Positions 6,441-14,633 of a DNA stretch of 64,000 nt are shown here, piece after piece. The stretch is from Opitutus terrae PB90-1 (GTDB taxonomy: Bacteria > Verrucomicrobiota > Verrucomicrobiia > Opitutales > Opitutaceae). Within the stretch, counting starts at the first letter, position 1. Every line of letters begins with the position of its first letter. Under the pieces are notes generated by a model, which had not been told where the DNA came from, made no database searches, and saw nothing but the letters and a program-made list of their open reading frames with translations. Made by a program: the position numbers and the translations under genes. The stretch covers positions 1,116,001-1,180,000 of the forward strand of contig NC_010571.1 in NCBI RefSeq assembly GCF_000019965.1, in the 5' to 3' direction.

Positions 6441-8353
6441 GCGATCTCCTCCGTCGTGGCGAGCTGCTGCAGTTCGGCCGGATCCACCAGCTGCAGTTGC
6501 GCGACCCGGCGATAGGGACCGGGCACGCGCATGAGCTCCGCGTGGGTGCCGCGCTGCACGATCCGGCCCGCTTCCATCACGATGATGAAATCCGCCCGCC
6601 GCAGCGTGCTCAGCCGATGCGCCACGATGAAGGCGGTGCGTCCGCTGATCGCCTGCTCGAGCGCGGTGAAGATCTCGTGCTCGGTCTGGCTGTCGATCGC
6701 CGCCGTGGGATCGTCGAGCAGCAGGATGGCCGGCTCGAGGAGCACGGCGCGCGCGATCGCGAGCCGCTGCCGCTGCCCGCCGGACAGGCTGCTCCCGCTT
6801 TCGCCGAGCACGGTGTCGTAGCCCTGCGGCAGCGCGGTGATGAATTCGTGCGCCGCCGCGATCCGCGCCGCGCGCTCGATCTGCTCCCGCGTCGCCTCCG
6901 GATGGCCGAACGCGATGTTCGCCGCGACGGTGTTCGAGAAGAGAAAACTCTCCTGGAAAACAATGCCGATGTTGCGGCGCAAATCGTCGAGATGCAGCCG
7001 GCGCACGTCGATGCCGTCGATCAGGATCCGGCCGGCGGTCGGATCGTAGAACCGCGGAATCAGGCTCATGAGCACGCTTTTGCCGGCGCCGGTGGGCCCG
7101 AGAATCGCGACGTATTGGCCGGCCTGCACGTCGAGCGTGATGTCGTGCAACACTGGCTTTGGTTCCACCTCGTCCTCGAACGCCGCCGGCCCGCTGGCCG
7201 ACGGCAGTGGCTGGTAAACGAACGAAACGCGCTCGAAGTTCACCGCGCCGGTGAGTCGCGGTCGCCGCACCGCGTCAGGCGCATTCCGCACCTCGACCGG
7301 CGCGTCTAAAATCTCAAACACCCGCCGCGCGCCGATCAGCGACTGCTGCACGCTATTCACGATCGTGGCGATGTTGTTCACCTGTCCGGAAAATTGTTCG
7401 AGCAGACCGACGAAGACCACGAGGCCCGCGCCCAGCGGCAACTCGCCGCGGATCACCAGCCAGCCGCCGTAGCCGAGCAACACCATCATGTTGATCCGGG
7501 TCAGAAAACCCACCGCCGGCGAGAAGAGGCTCACGCGCCAGAAAATTCCGCGCTGCTGATCGTAGCAGGCCTGGTTCGCGGCGTCGAACCGCGCGCGGTC
7601 CTCCGCCTCGCGGCCGAAGCCTTTCGTCACCGCGATGCCCTGCACGCTCTCGGCCAGCCGCTGCACCATTTTTTCGACCAGGGTGCGGTTGTGCGCATAG
7701 GCCGGCTGGATCTTGCGCGAGAACCACGCGGAGATTCCCCACAGCAGCGGCGTGGTCGCGAGACACGCGACGGTGAGCGTCGGGCTCAGGCTCGCCATGT
7801 AGGTCACATACACGGTGAGCGAGATGACCATGATGACGCTCTGGATCAGCACCTGGTCGACGAACATCCGCACCGCCTGCACGTCGCTGGTCACGCGGGT
7901 GATGATCGAGCCGGTGGTGTTCGCGTCGAAGAAGCGGAAGCTCAGCCGCTGCAGCCGATCGTAGACCCGACCGCGCAGATCCACCACCAGCTGTTGTTGC
8001 ACGAGCCGGTTGACCGAAACGAAGTAGCTGTAATTCAGCAGCGCCCGTGCGAGGGCGAGCACGAGAATCAATCCCGCGAGCAACCCCAGCACGTGCGGCC
8101 AGGGCCAGTCCTCCGGCGGCGCGAGATGCAGCGGGTTGGGGGAGAGTGGCACGCCGGCGACCTTGTGGCGGATGTAGTCGATGCCGACGCCGGTAAAGCT
8201 GAGCCCCACGATGCCCATCGACAGCAGCACCAGCTGAATGAGCAGCACCTTCAGGCAGCCCGCCCGGTACCGCCAGGTCAGCCGAAACAAGCGGCGAATC
8301 ACCGCCCGGTTCGAGAGCGTCGCGGTGAAGGGTTTCGGGTCGGACTCGGGCAT
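6437..8353 (-). CDS. ABC exporter half-transporter with degenerate Walker B
   Basis: About 638 residues with an N-terminal six-helix exporter domain and a C-terminal ATPase domain: Walker A GPTGAGKS, canonical signature LSGGQRQR, Walker B LLLDDPTAAID. Asp replaces the catalytic Glu. In heterodimeric exporters such as TM287/288 one subunit has exactly this change, giving one active and one degenerate site. The partner downstream has the opposite pattern (Glu present, signature altered), so the pair fits that class well. ATG 8353 lies 254 bp from the next upstream gene and probably follows the promoter of this two-gene operon. Confidence 0.9.
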   Translation of the reverse strand: MPESDPKPFTATLSNRAVIRRLFRLTWRYRAGCLKVLLIQLVLLSMGIVGLSFTGVGIDYIRHKVAGVPLSPNPLHLAPPEDWPWPHVLGLLAGLILVLALARALLNYSYFVSVNRLVQQQLVVDLRGRVYDRLQRLSFRFFDANTTGSIITRVTSDVQAVRMFVDQVLIQSVIMVISLTVYVTYMASLSPTLTVACLATTPLLWGISAWFSRKIQPAYAHNRTLVEKMVQRLAESVQGIAVTKGFGREAEDRARFDAANQACYDQQRGIFWRVSLFSPAVGFLTRINMMVLLGYGGWLVIRGELPLGAGLVVFVGLLEQFSGQVNNIATIVNSVQQSLIGARRVFEILDAPVEVRNAPDAVRRPRLTGAVNFERVSFVYQPLPSASGPAAFEDEVEPKPVLHDITLDVQAGQYVAILGPTGAGKSVLMSLIPRFYDPTAGRILIDGIDVRRLHLDDLRRNIGIVFQESFLFSNTVAANIAFGHPEATREQIERAARIAAAHEFITALPQGYDTVLGESGSSLSGGQRQRLAIARAVLLEPAILLLDDPTAAIDSQTEHEIFTALEQAISGRTAFIVAHRLSTLRRADFIIVMEAGRIVQRGTHAELMRVPGPYRRVAQLQLVDPAELQQLATTEEIA

Positions 8354-8607
8354 GTGGCCGCCACGTTAAACGACACCGGTCGGACTGACAAAAACTTATT
8401 CCCCCGCCGTCCGGTTTTCACCGCCTCGCGGGAAGTGGGTGCGTGTTCGTGGTCGGGCCGAGGCTGGTCGGCGACAGGGGACCGTCTCCGCGCCACGAAC
8501 GCATTCAGCTCGGTGGCGGATCTGGCGGGCACACCGCAGGCGGATTCGACAGGCTCACCGCAGGCGAGCGCCGACTCCGCGACCATCAATCTCGCAGGCG
8601 CGGGCTG

Positions 8608-9207
8608 TTATCTCCCCTGGGGATTGGGTGCGCCGGGCGATTGCGGACGCGACTGACCCGCAGCGGCACGACTCGCCTGCAACGCTTGCTGCCGGATCAT
8701 CCGCCGACGGTTCACCTCAGCGGCGATCGCCTCGAGCCGACGCTGCTCGTCCGCCGGCGTGGGGTTGAGCACCACCGGTCCCCCGATCGGTTGCGGGGAA
8801 CCGGGACCGGGCGCGTTCAGCGCAGGTGCCGGCAGCGGCTGCAAGGGCGCGGAAGCGACTTTCGCGGTTTTCAGCGTGAGCGTCAGGGTTCGGCCTTGGT
8901 AGTCGATCGTGACCGCGTCGCGCGACGGGTCGTAGCTGCGCACGACGAACTCGCTGCCGGGTTCGTTGAGCCGCTTCCACGCGCTCATGCGCTTGGTCGC
9001 GTCGTAGATGCTGAATCGCGTGTCGTCGCCCGTGCCCATGATGCCGCGCAATTCGAGCGTGGCATCGGGCGTGGCAGCGGTCTGACCCTGGCCGGCCGGT
9101 GGCAAGAACGGCGACGAGTCCGCCAGTGAGTCCGCAGCCGCCGCCTGATGAATCCCCGCGCCGGAGAGCGCGAGACCAAGCAGGAGGCGGTAAACCGACG
9201 AAGCCAT
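8608..9207 (-). CDS. Secreted hypothetical protein
   Basis: 199 residues, not recognised. An N-terminal signal peptide (SVYRLLLGLALSGAGIHQAAAA) is followed by a compact beta-rich stretch (about 48-115: LELRGIMGTGDDTRFSIYD ... GRTLTLTLKTAKV), then a Pro/Ala-rich linker and a basic C-terminal helix (DEQRRLEAIAAEVNRRRMIRQQ). The beta part loosely recalls periplasmic domains of secretion or pilus proteins (GspC/PilP type), but I see no diagnostic residue. It could share a transcript with nothing else: 160 bp separate it from mgtE and 254 bp from the ABC operon. Probably a lineage-specific envelope protein. Confidence 0.7.
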   Translation of the reverse strand: MASSVYRLLLGLALSGAGIHQAAAADSLADSSPFLPPAGQGQTAATPDATLELRGIMGTGDDTRFSIYDATKRMSAWKRLNEPGSEFVVRSYDPSRDAVTIDYQGRTLTLTLKTAKVASAPLQPLPAPALNAPGPGSPQPIGGPVVLNPTPADEQRRLEAIAAEVNRRRMIRQQALQASRAAAGQSRPQSPGAPNPQGR

Positions 9208-9279
9208 GGCCGCACTAAACCCGCGCGAGCCGGCGCCGTCAAGAAGCCGGCTGGGATGTGGCCGTGGGCTACCCGAGCC

Positions 9280-9319
9280 ATCGTTCTCCTTCTCTCGAAT
9301 ACAGCGAGAACGAGAATGA
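9280..9319. repeat. GTTCTC/GAGAAC stem-loop, copy 1
   Basis: ATCGTTCTCCTTCTCTCG (9280-9297) can pair with CGAGAACGAGAATGAT (9304-9319) apart from two mismatches and one G-T pair. It lies in the gap between mgtE and the secreted hypothetical. The same GTTCTC words recur at 36195-36262 and 61914-62031. Confidence 0.6.
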
Positions 9320-9368
9320 TGCGATCAATCCACCTAGGAAACAGTGCCCATGGCGGGAGATTGCAGGC

Positions 9369-10751
9369 CTACAGCAACGTGCCCCGCAGCAGCACGAGCG
9401 CCACGCTGAAGTAGATCACCAACCCGGTGACGTCGACCAGCGTCGCCACGAACGGCGCGCTCGAGGTCGCTGGGTCCAACCCGAATCGTTTCAACACCAG
9501 CGGCAGCATCGAACCGGTGAGCGAACCCCACAGCACCACGCCCACCAACGCGCACCCGACCGTACCGGCGACGCCCAGCCAATGAGGGCCATACACGTCC
9601 GAAACCGCCGACCAGAGCGCGATTCGCAAAAATCCGATCGACCCCAGCACCAGCCCGAGCAACACGCCCACCGCGAGTTCACGCCGCATCACGCGCCACC
9701 AATCCCGCACGTGAAATTCGCCCAGCGCGAGCGCGCGAATTACGAGCGTTGCCGCCTGCGAACCGGCGTTGCCGCCCGAGCTGATCACCAGCGGCACAAA
9801 CAACGCGAGCACCACCGCCTTCGCGATCTCGTCCTCGAAATACGCCATGGCCGTGGCCGTCAGCATCTCGCCGAAGAACAGCACGACGAGCCAGCTCGCC
9901 CGTTTCCTCACGATCCGGCCGAGCGTGATCGTCAGGTAAGGCTCGTCGAGCGCTTCGGTGCCGCCGAGCTTTTGGATATCCTCCGTCGCCTCCTCGGCCG
10001 CGACATCAAGCATGTCGTCGACGGTGATGATTCCGATCAGCCGTTCACTTTCATCCGTCACCGGCAGCGCCACCCGATCGAACTGGCGGAACAGCTCCAG
10101 CGCGTGCTCGCGATCGTCCGTGGGCCGCAGCCGGGCATAGTTGCCGTCGAGCAGTTCCCGCACCGGACGATCGAGCGGCGAGAGCAGCAGCCGGCGCACC
10201 CGGACGTCGTCGATCAAGCGCCCGGAGGTATCGACCACGAAGATCACGTTCAGCGTTTCGCGGTCGTAGCCGTGCTCACGGATGTAATCGAGCGCCTCGC
10301 GGACCGACCACTCCGGCCGCACGGCCACATAGTCCAGCGTCATCATCCGGCCCACGCTGTGCTCCGGATAGGCGAGCAAGGCCTGGGCCACCTGCCGCTC
10401 GGCGGGCGAAAGCAACGCGAGCATCTGCATCGCCAGATCGAGCGGCAGCTCATTGAGGAACGCGGTCCGATCGTCCGGCGGCAGCGAGTTCAACAACTCC
10501 GCCGCCTGATCCTGGCTGAGCAACTTGAGGAGGCGTTTTTGCACCTCGAGCGGCACGTAGGCGAAGGTCGTCGCGACCAGTTCGGGTGGGCCCACGCGAA
10601 ACAGCATCGCCAGCTGCTCCACCGGCAGGTCGGCCAGGTGCGGCGCGAGGTCCTCGGCCAGCCACGGCGCGAGCGCGCGCCGCAACGCCGCGCCGTCCTT
10701 GCGGGCCAGCAAGGCGGTGATCTCAGCCTTGATGTCCGGGGGCACAGCCAT
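9369..10751 (-). CDS. mgtE: Magnesium transporter MgtE
   Basis: About 460 residues in the MgtE order: an N-terminal helical domain of repeats (LPVEQLAMLFRV, LNSLPPDDRTAFLNELP), a pair of CBS domains (about 130-255, VRRLLLSPLDRPVRELLD and LPVTDESERLIGIITVDDMLDV), a linking helix, and five C-terminal membrane helices including VISSGGNAGSQAATLVIRALALGE, the conserved pore segment. It imports Mg2+ and is gated by Mg2+ binding to the cytosolic domains. I start at ATG 10751 (MAVPPDIKAE), which gives the usual family length; an upstream in-frame start at 10820 would add 23 residues. Divergent from the tetR gene. Confidence 0.93.
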   Translation of the reverse strand: MAVPPDIKAEITALLARKDGAALRRALAPWLAEDLAPHLADLPVEQLAMLFRVGPPELVATTFAYVPLEVQKRLLKLLSQDQAAELLNSLPPDDRTAFLNELPLDLAMQMLALLSPAERQVAQALLAYPEHSVGRMMTLDYVAVRPEWSVREALDYIREHGYDRETLNVIFVVDTSGRLIDDVRVRRLLLSPLDRPVRELLDGNYARLRPTDDREHALELFRQFDRVALPVTDESERLIGIITVDDMLDVAAEEATEDIQKLGGTEALDEPYLTITLGRIVRKRASWLVVLFFGEMLTATAMAYFEDEIAKAVVLALFVPLVISSGGNAGSQAATLVIRALALGEFHVRDWWRVMRRELAVGVLLGLVLGSIGFLRIALWSAVSDVYGPHWLGVAGTVGCALVGVVLWGSLTGSMLPLVLKRFGLDPATSSAPFVATLVDVTGLVIYFSVALVLLRGTLL

Positions 10752-10833
10752 CCCCGCAGCGAGACAGGTCGATGAAGCCAATTCAATGCTGCGGCGCGTC
10801 GCAGCCCGACCGGCTCGCAAAGAAAAATGGGAA

Positions 10834-10882
10834 TTTCACTTGCGTCCTGGAAACTTTAAATACTCTTTCGGTTTCCTAAGGA
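10834..10882 (+). promoter_or_regulatory. Promoter and dyad upstream of the tetR-export operon
   Basis: A plausible -35 TTTCAC (10834-10839) and -10 TAAATA (10857-10862) are separated by 17 bp. GGAAAC (10849-10854) and GTTTCC (10871-10876) make a dyad across the -10 element, a good position for autoregulation by the TetR protein. AAGGA (10878-10882) is a ribosome binding site only 3 bp before the ATG. Assignment is from sequence pattern alone. Confidence 0.4.
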
Positions 10883-10885
10883 TTC

Positions 10886-11527
10886 ATGGCTGCTCCCGTT
10901 CCAGATCTCTTCCGCCGTGAGGCGCCCGCTGCGGCCCGCATTCTCGCCGTCGCGCACCAACAGCTCGTCGAGCATGGCTACACGGCGCTCACCATGGACG
11001 TGCTCGCCCACGAGCTGGGCATGAGCAAAAAGACGCTTTACGTACATTTCTCCGGGAAGGATGCGCTGATCGAGCGGATCATCGAGTGCATCGAACGGTC
11101 GCTGCAGGAGCGGATGACGGCGGTGCTCTCCGATCCCAAGCTCGGTTTTCCGCAGCGGATCGACCAGGTGGTCGAAGTCGTCGGCTCCACCATGACGCGG
11201 ATCAGCCCGGCGATGCTGCGCGAGCTGCAGCGGTTCGCGCCACGGCTCTACCAGAAGATTGAAGACGTGCGGCAGAAAAACGTGCCGACCTTTTTCGGCC
11301 GGCTGATCCGCGAAGGCGTGGCCGCCGGGAAGGTTCGCTCCGATCTCGATCCGGCGTTCGCCACGGAGTTCTGGCTGCAGGCCATCCGCGGGCTCGTCCA
11401 GCCCGCGGTGCTCGACCGGACCCAGCTCACGCTGCGACAGACTTTGGAAAAAGCCCTCAACCTGTTCCTGTGCGGGCTGCTCACGCCCGCCGGACGCAAA
11501 GACTATGAAAAGCACCTTGCTGCCTAA
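10886..11527 (+). CDS. TetR-family transcriptional regulator of the export operon
   Basis: 213 residues. The N-terminal helix-turn-helix is clear (ILAVAHQQLVEHGYTALTMD then LAHELGMSKKTLYVHFSGKDAL), followed by a helical ligand-binding domain. First gene of a seven-gene export operon, overlapping the next gene by 23 bp. In Escherichia coli the equivalent regulator CecR (YbiH) controls the ybhGFSR genes, so this protein is probably the drug-responsive repressor of its own operon. ATG 10886 is preceded by AAGGA, one of the few clear ribosome binding sites in the window. Confidence 0.9.
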   Translation: MAAPVPDLFRREAPAAARILAVAHQQLVEHGYTALTMDVLAHELGMSKKTLYVHFSGKDALIERIIECIERSLQERMTAVLSDPKLGFPQRIDQVVEVVGSTMTRISPAMLRELQRFAPRLYQKIEDVRQKNVPTFFGRLIREGVAAGKVRSDLDPAFATEFWLQAIRGLVQPAVLDRTQLTLRQTLEKALNLFLCGLLTPAGRKDYEKHLAA

Positions 11528-12512
11528 AGACCGCCGGCGCTCCCCCGCGCTCGTGCTGCTCGCCGCGCTGCTCGTCGCCCTCGCCGGATGCGCGCGCGGC
11601 GGCGGCTCGTCGAACGACGCGCTCGTCCTCTCCGGCAACATCGAGGTGGTCGACGCCCAGCTCGGGTTCAAGGTACCGGGCCGCGTGGTGGCGCGCACCG
11701 TCGACGAAGGCGCGCGCGTCACCGCCGGCCAGCTGATTGCGCGGCTGGATGACGCCGAGCAAACGCAGGAGCTCGCGCTCCGGCGGGCGGAACTCGCCGC
11801 GGTCGAAGCCGTGCTCGCCGAACTCGAGGCCGGCTCGCGCCCGCAGGAGATCGCCGCGGCGTTAGCCGGGCTGCACAGCGCCGAGGCGGAACGCGATCGC
11901 GCGCGGCTTGATTTCACGCGCGCGCAGGAACTGCGCGCCCGCGACGTGATCGCTGATCGCGACTTCGAGACCGCGCAGGCGCTCCTCAAGGTCGCCGAGG
12001 CGCGCGCGGCCGAAGCGGGCGAACGGCTCGCGCTGCTCCAAGCGGGGCCGCGCACCGAAACGATTCAGCAGGCCCGCGCCCGCACGGAACAGGCCCGCGC
12101 CGCCGTCGCACTCGCGGAAACCCGGCTCGCAAATACGCAGCTGCTCTCACCGCTCACCGGCCAGGTGCTGTCGCACAACATCGAGCCCGGCGAATTCGTG
12201 GCCGCCGGCACGCCGGTCGTGACGGTCGCCGACCTCGCACACGTCTGGGTGCGCGCCTACGTGAATCAAACCGATCTCGGCCACGTGAAGCTGGGCCAGA
12301 AGGTCGCCGTGCGCACCGACACGTTTCCCGACAAAACCTACGAAGGCACCGTCGGCTTCATCTCATCCGAGGCGGAGTTTACGCCGAAAACCGTGCAGAC
12401 GCCGAAGGAACGCGTGAAACTCGTGTTCCGCATCAAAGTCGACGTCGCGAATCCCAACGACGAGCTGAAGTCCGGCATGCCCGCCGACGTGACGATCGGC
12501 GTCGCTTCATGA
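11505..12512 (+). CDS. HlyD-family periplasmic adaptor, lipoprotein
   Basis: 335 residues. The N-terminus has a lipobox (LLVALAGC), so it is likely anchored by lipidation. It then has a biotinyl-lipoyl half (LGFKVPGRVVARTVDEGARVTAGQ), a long helical hairpin rich in Ala/Glu/Arg (about 80-195), the second lipoyl half (NTQLLSPLTGQVLSHNIEPGEFV) and a beta-barrel (AYVNQTDLGHVKLGQKVAV). It resembles YbhG of E. coli and should bridge the inner-membrane ABC permeases downstream to the TolC-type protein at the operon end. Starts inside the tetR 3' end, indicating coupled translation. Confidence 0.9.
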   Translation: MKSTLLPKDRRRSPALVLLAALLVALAGCARGGGSSNDALVLSGNIEVVDAQLGFKVPGRVVARTVDEGARVTAGQLIARLDDAEQTQELALRRAELAAVEAVLAELEAGSRPQEIAAALAGLHSAEAERDRARLDFTRAQELRARDVIADRDFETAQALLKVAEARAAEAGERLALLQAGPRTETIQQARARTEQARAAVALAETRLANTQLLSPLTGQVLSHNIEPGEFVAAGTPVVTVADLAHVWVRAYVNQTDLGHVKLGQKVAVRTDTFPDKTYEGTVGFISSEAEFTPKTVQTPKERVKLVFRIKVDVANPNDELKSGMPADVTIGVAS

Positions 12513-12519
12513 TTTGAAG

Positions 12520-12582
12520 GTAGGGCGCGGCGTCCCGCCGAGCCGTCGCGGCTCACCGAGGATCGCTCGTCCGACCTCCGGC
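12520..12582. repeat. GTAG-headed palindrome cluster
   Basis: GTAG (12520-12523) precedes CGGCG-tcc-CGCCG (12528-12540) and GAGCCG-tcg-CGGCTC (12540-12554). The outer ends AGGT and ACCT are also complementary. It begins 8 bp after the adaptor stop codon and lies inside the operon, so it would form structure in the polycistronic mRNA. Confidence 0.5.
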
Positions 12583-12595
12583 CACTTTTCCCCTC

Positions 12596-13534
12596 ATGTC
12601 TCCCATCATCCACGCCCAAGGTCTCCGCCGCGTCTTCGGCGACGTGGTCGCAGTCGATGGACTCGACCTCGAAGTCGCCGAGGGCGAGATCTTCGGCTTG
12701 GTGGGCCCGGATGGAGCGGGCAAGACCACGACCATGCGCATGCTGACCGGCATTCTCCGGCCCTCTGGCGGGAGGGCCCGGGTGGCGGGTTGCGATGTGC
12801 GAAAGGACGACGAACAGCTGAAGGACCATATCGGCTACATGAGCCAGCGCTTCGGCTTGTATCCGGATCTCACCGTCGCCGAAAATCTCGCTTTTTACGC
12901 CGACATCTATGGCGTGCCGCAGCGGGGCAGGGCGGAGAAGGTCGAGCGGCTGCTGGGCTTCAGCAATCTCACGCCGTTCCAGCACCGGCAGGCGGGCCAC
13001 CTTTCGGGCGGCATGAAACAGAAGCTGGGACTCGCCTGCGCTTTGATTCACACGCCGCGCGTGCTTTTCCTCGATGAGCCCACCAACGGCGTCGATCCGG
13101 TCTCACGCCGCGATTTCTGGCGGATTCTCTACCAGCTCGTGCGCGAGCGGGTCACGATCTTTGTCTCGACCGCCTATCTCGACGAAGCGGAGCGGTGCAA
13201 CCGGCTCGCGCTGGTGCACGAGGGAAAGCTGATTGGTCTGGGCACGCCCGACGAGATCAAGGCGTTGCTCCCCGGCGCGCTGCTGGAGGTGCGCACGAAC
13301 GCACCGCGGCGCACCGCCGCCCTGCTGCGCGAGCAACTGCCTGCGGCCTCCGTCGGCTTGTTCGGAGACCGCGTGCACGTGTCGACCCGCGATGCGGTCG
13401 CGACCACCGCCGAACTTCGGACATTCCTCGCCGCAGAGAACCTGCCCGTCGAATCGGTTCAGCCGATCGAACCCTCGCTCGAAGATGTATTCGTGGCGGT
13501 GATTGCCGCCAAAGGAAAGGACGCCACCGCATGA
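12596..13534 (+). CDS. ABC transporter ATP-binding protein (first of two)
   Basis: 312 residues. A full ATPase domain: Walker A GPDGAGKTTT (Asp in place of the more usual Asn), Q-loop in YMSQRFGLYPDLT, signature LSGGMKQK, Walker B VLFLDEPTNGVD, and a C-terminal regulatory extension of about 80 residues. With the next gene it corresponds to the two halves of YbhF, which is a single fused protein in E. coli. It powers export through the two downstream permeases. The stop overlaps ATGA, which could start either a tiny ORF (13531) or be unused; the second ATPase begins further on. Confidence 0.92.
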   Translation: MSPIIHAQGLRRVFGDVVAVDGLDLEVAEGEIFGLVGPDGAGKTTTMRMLTGILRPSGGRARVAGCDVRKDDEQLKDHIGYMSQRFGLYPDLTVAENLAFYADIYGVPQRGRAEKVERLLGFSNLTPFQHRQAGHLSGGMKQKLGLACALIHTPRVLFLDEPTNGVDPVSRRDFWRILYQLVRERVTIFVSTAYLDEAERCNRLALVHEGKLIGLGTPDEIKALLPGALLEVRTNAPRRTAALLREQLPAASVGLFGDRVHVSTRDAVATTAELRTFLAAENLPVESVQPIEPSLEDVFVAVIAAKGKDATA

Positions 13535-13623
13535 TCGTCGTCCCTTCACTCCTAATATTGCTCCTGATCGTGCTCGTCGCGACCGAGTCGGACGCCGGTT
13601 CGCACCCACCGCCGCAATCTTGA
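13531..13623 (+). CDS. Possible 30-residue hydrophobic peptide between the two ATPase genes
   Basis: An ATG overlapping the upstream stop (ATGA) opens a 30-codon frame with a strongly hydrophobic N-terminal half (MIVVPSLLILLLIVLVATES). It fills the gap before the second ATPase. The DNA may instead be a decayed relative of the GTTCTC repeats. No ribosome binding site beyond the coupling is visible, and I regard it as a weak candidate. Confidence 0.2.
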   Translation: MIVVPSLLILLLIVLVATESDAGSHPPPQS

Positions 13624-13631
13624 TATTTCCC

Positions 13632-14633
13632 GTGCCCGCCCCCGCTCGCATTTCTCCTCCGCCCGGTTCCTCCGACGTCGAAGTTGTCGTCGAGGTGCGG
13701 AACCTTGAAAAGCACTTCGGTGCCTTCAAAGCCGTGGCCGGCATCTCGTTTGCCGTGCGCCGCGGGGAGATCTTCGGGTTCCTCGGGCCGAACGGCGCGG
13801 GCAAATCCACCACCATCCGGATGCTCTGCGGATTGCTGGCGCCGACCGGCGGCAGCGGCCGCGTCGCGGGCTTCGACGTGCGCACCGAAGCGGAGAAAAT
13901 CAAGACCCGCATCGGTTACATGAGCCAGAAATTCTCGCTCTACGACGAGCTCACGGTCGAGGAGAACATCGACTTCTACAGCGGCATCTACCGATTGCCG
14001 CGCGCCAAGAAAGCAGAGCGCAAGGACTGGGTGCTCGAAATGGCCGGACTCCGCGAGCACCGGCTTGCCCGGACGAGCGAACTCTCCGGCGGTTGGAAAC
14101 AGCGGCTGGCGCTCGGCTGCGCGGTGTTGCACGAACCACCGGTCCTCTTTCTCGACGAACCCACGTCCGGCGTGGATCCGAACAGCCGCCGGCAGTTCTG
14201 GGACTTGATCTACGCGCTCTCCGAGAGCGGCGTCACGGTTTTCGTGACCACGCACTACATGGAGGAGTCGGAGTATTGTGACCGGCTCGGCATCATTTAT
14301 CGCGGTGAGCTCATCGCGCTCGGCACTCCCCGCGCGCTGAAGACCGAGCACATGCCGGAAGCGGTGCTGGAGATCGATTGCGCGCAGCCGAACGAAGCGA
14401 TGAACCTGATCGAGCGGCTGCCTGCCGTGAAGGAAGTCGCGCTCTTCGGCAAGGGCCTGCACGCCGTCGCCGCGGACGCGGCGGTCGCCGAGCAGGCGAT
14501 TCGCGCAGCGTTGGACAACCGCTTCGGCCCGGCGCGCGTGGAGCGGATCACTCCGACGCTGGAAGATGTATTCGTGTCGTTGATCGAGGCGCGCGATCGC
14601 GCGGCAGGTGCCCAAACGGAGGTGCGGCGATGA
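13632..14633 (+). CDS. ABC transporter ATP-binding protein (second of two)
   Basis: About 333 residues: Walker A GPNGAGKSTT, Q-loop YMSQKFSLYDEL, a signature LSGGWKQR, Walker B VLFLDEPTSGVD, H-loop VFVTTHYMEE, then the same kind of C-terminal extension as the preceding ATPase. It matches the C-terminal half of YbhF. The start is uncertain: GTG 13632 gives a short Pro-rich leader, TTG 13620 is also possible, and ATG 13503 would overlap the previous gene by 32 bp and add an Arg-rich segment. Its stop overlaps the first permease start (ATGA), so the genes are coupled. Confidence 0.9.
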   Translation: MPAPARISPPPGSSDVEVVVEVRNLEKHFGAFKAVAGISFAVRRGEIFGFLGPNGAGKSTTIRMLCGLLAPTGGSGRVAGFDVRTEAEKIKTRIGYMSQKFSLYDELTVEENIDFYSGIYRLPRAKKAERKDWVLEMAGLREHRLARTSELSGGWKQRLALGCAVLHEPPVLFLDEPTSGVDPNSRRQFWDLIYALSESGVTVFVTTHYMEESEYCDRLGIIYRGELIALGTPRALKTEHMPEAVLEIDCAQPNEAMNLIERLPAVKEVALFGKGLHAVAADAAVAEQAIRAALDNRFGPARVERITPTLEDVFVSLIEARDRAAGAQTEVRR

